64,000 bases of DNA from Lates calcarifer (taxonomy: Eukaryota; Chordata; Actinopteri; Centropomidae), in assembly GCF_001640805.2 (NCBI RefSeq), contig NC_066852.1:5564194-5628193 (forward strand). The letters are read 5' to 3'. Below the pieces are notes generated by a model that had not been told where the DNA came from, made no database searches, and saw only the letters and a program-made list of their open reading frames with translations. Of the stretch, positions 63,501-64,000 are shown piece by piece. Position numbers and translations under genes: made by a program. Position 1 is the stretch's first letter. Every line of letters begins with the position of its first letter.

Positions 63501-64000
63501 ACATGGAAGTAGAGAAAACCGGTCTTGTCCATGATATCTTGATTGTGACAGTTGTTATTGCTGAAAAGTTTTTTGTATTGATTCAAGGTGAAATGAGGGA
63601 GATGAACACCAATGGCAAACTACTAGCTAACTGGGTGTTGAGTTCATTGATCTGTCTCAGGATGTTAGGATGTTGAGGCACAGCCTCATTAGGTTAAATC
63701 AGTAGAGAAGTCCGGAGAGGTCTGAACTCATACAAAATACCATCAACCTTCAGTATATTGACAAAAAAAGTATAGGAGGCTTGGAGGAGGGACTTGTTTG
63801 TGCATTGAAAATCATTTAACATTTGGTTGATGTCAAACCCATGACATATAGGATAGAACTGAAGTGCAGTTTTATCTAAAAAGTTGTTTGTATGTAGAAA
63901 AATGCCTGATTCTCCTAACCATTCAGCTGGAGAATAGTGCAGTTTGGCTTTTGCGTCAAATACTATTCTGAAATGTATTACTATACATTCCCATGGGTGA
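60576..64000 (-). other. Intron of the unrecognised gene to the window edge
   Basis: No further exon of the - strand gene could be supported. A 64-residue Ser-rich frame at 63274-63468 (- strand) has no Met start, no acceptor or donor in place and no family resemblance. Otherwise AT-rich DNA with T-runs near 62150. Confidence 0.5.

Overview
This is vertebrate nuclear DNA, most probably from a ray-finned (percomorph-type) fish. Coding exons are short, split by GT-AG introns and rich in synonymous change. The noncoding DNA is AT-rich, full of (AC)n, (AT)n and (AAT)n microsatellites, and carries degenerate Tc1-like DNA transposons and interspersed repeats of a kind I recognise from teleost genomes. 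Nothing looks bacterial, viral or CRISPR-like.

Four genes are visible. (1) esam, + strand, exons from 8630 to 13826: an endothelial/platelet immunoglobulin-superfamily adhesion receptor. Its signal-peptide exon was not found with confidence. (2) fez1, - strand, nine coding exons from 29818 down to 18950: a complete 407-residue kinesin-1 cargo adaptor. (3) cfap58, - strand, 18 coding exons from 45718 down to 37469: a coiled-coil protein of cilia and sperm flagella. Every exon is present, but exon 9 carries one extra base that breaks the frame and is followed by a GC rather than GT donor. (4) The last two coding exons (60575 to 58962, - strand) of a gene I do not recognise; the rest lies beyond the right edge.

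Layout: 1-8.6 kb is esam 5' flank or intron 1 with old repeats. 8.6-13.8 kb is esam. 13.8-18.9 kb is the convergent 3' ends of esam and fez1, with a CTCF-like site between them. 18.9-29.8 kb is fez1, with a tRNA-like SINE piece and a nested Tc1-like relic in its introns. 29.8-37.4 kb is the fez1 upstream region and cfap58 3' end, with an 80-bp palindrome built on (TA)n. 37.4-45.7 kb is cfap58. 45.8 kb holds a ciliary promoter signature. 46-58.9 kb is a long gene-poor stretch that may be partly the 3' UTR of the unrecognised gene. 59-64 kb holds that gene and a repeat-rich intron.

The genes are neighbours, not a pathway: an endothelial adhesion receptor, a neuronal transport adaptor and an axonemal protein. 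esam and fez1 lie near each other in human (11q24), whereas CFAP58 is on human chromosome 10, so the fez1-cfap58 junction marks a rearrangement between lineages. I see no new multi-gene system. The most notable signals are the cfap58 exon 9 defect, the RFX-type X-box next to a TCTCGCGAGA element at its promoter, the histidine-rich esam tail, the palindrome and the nested mobile elements.
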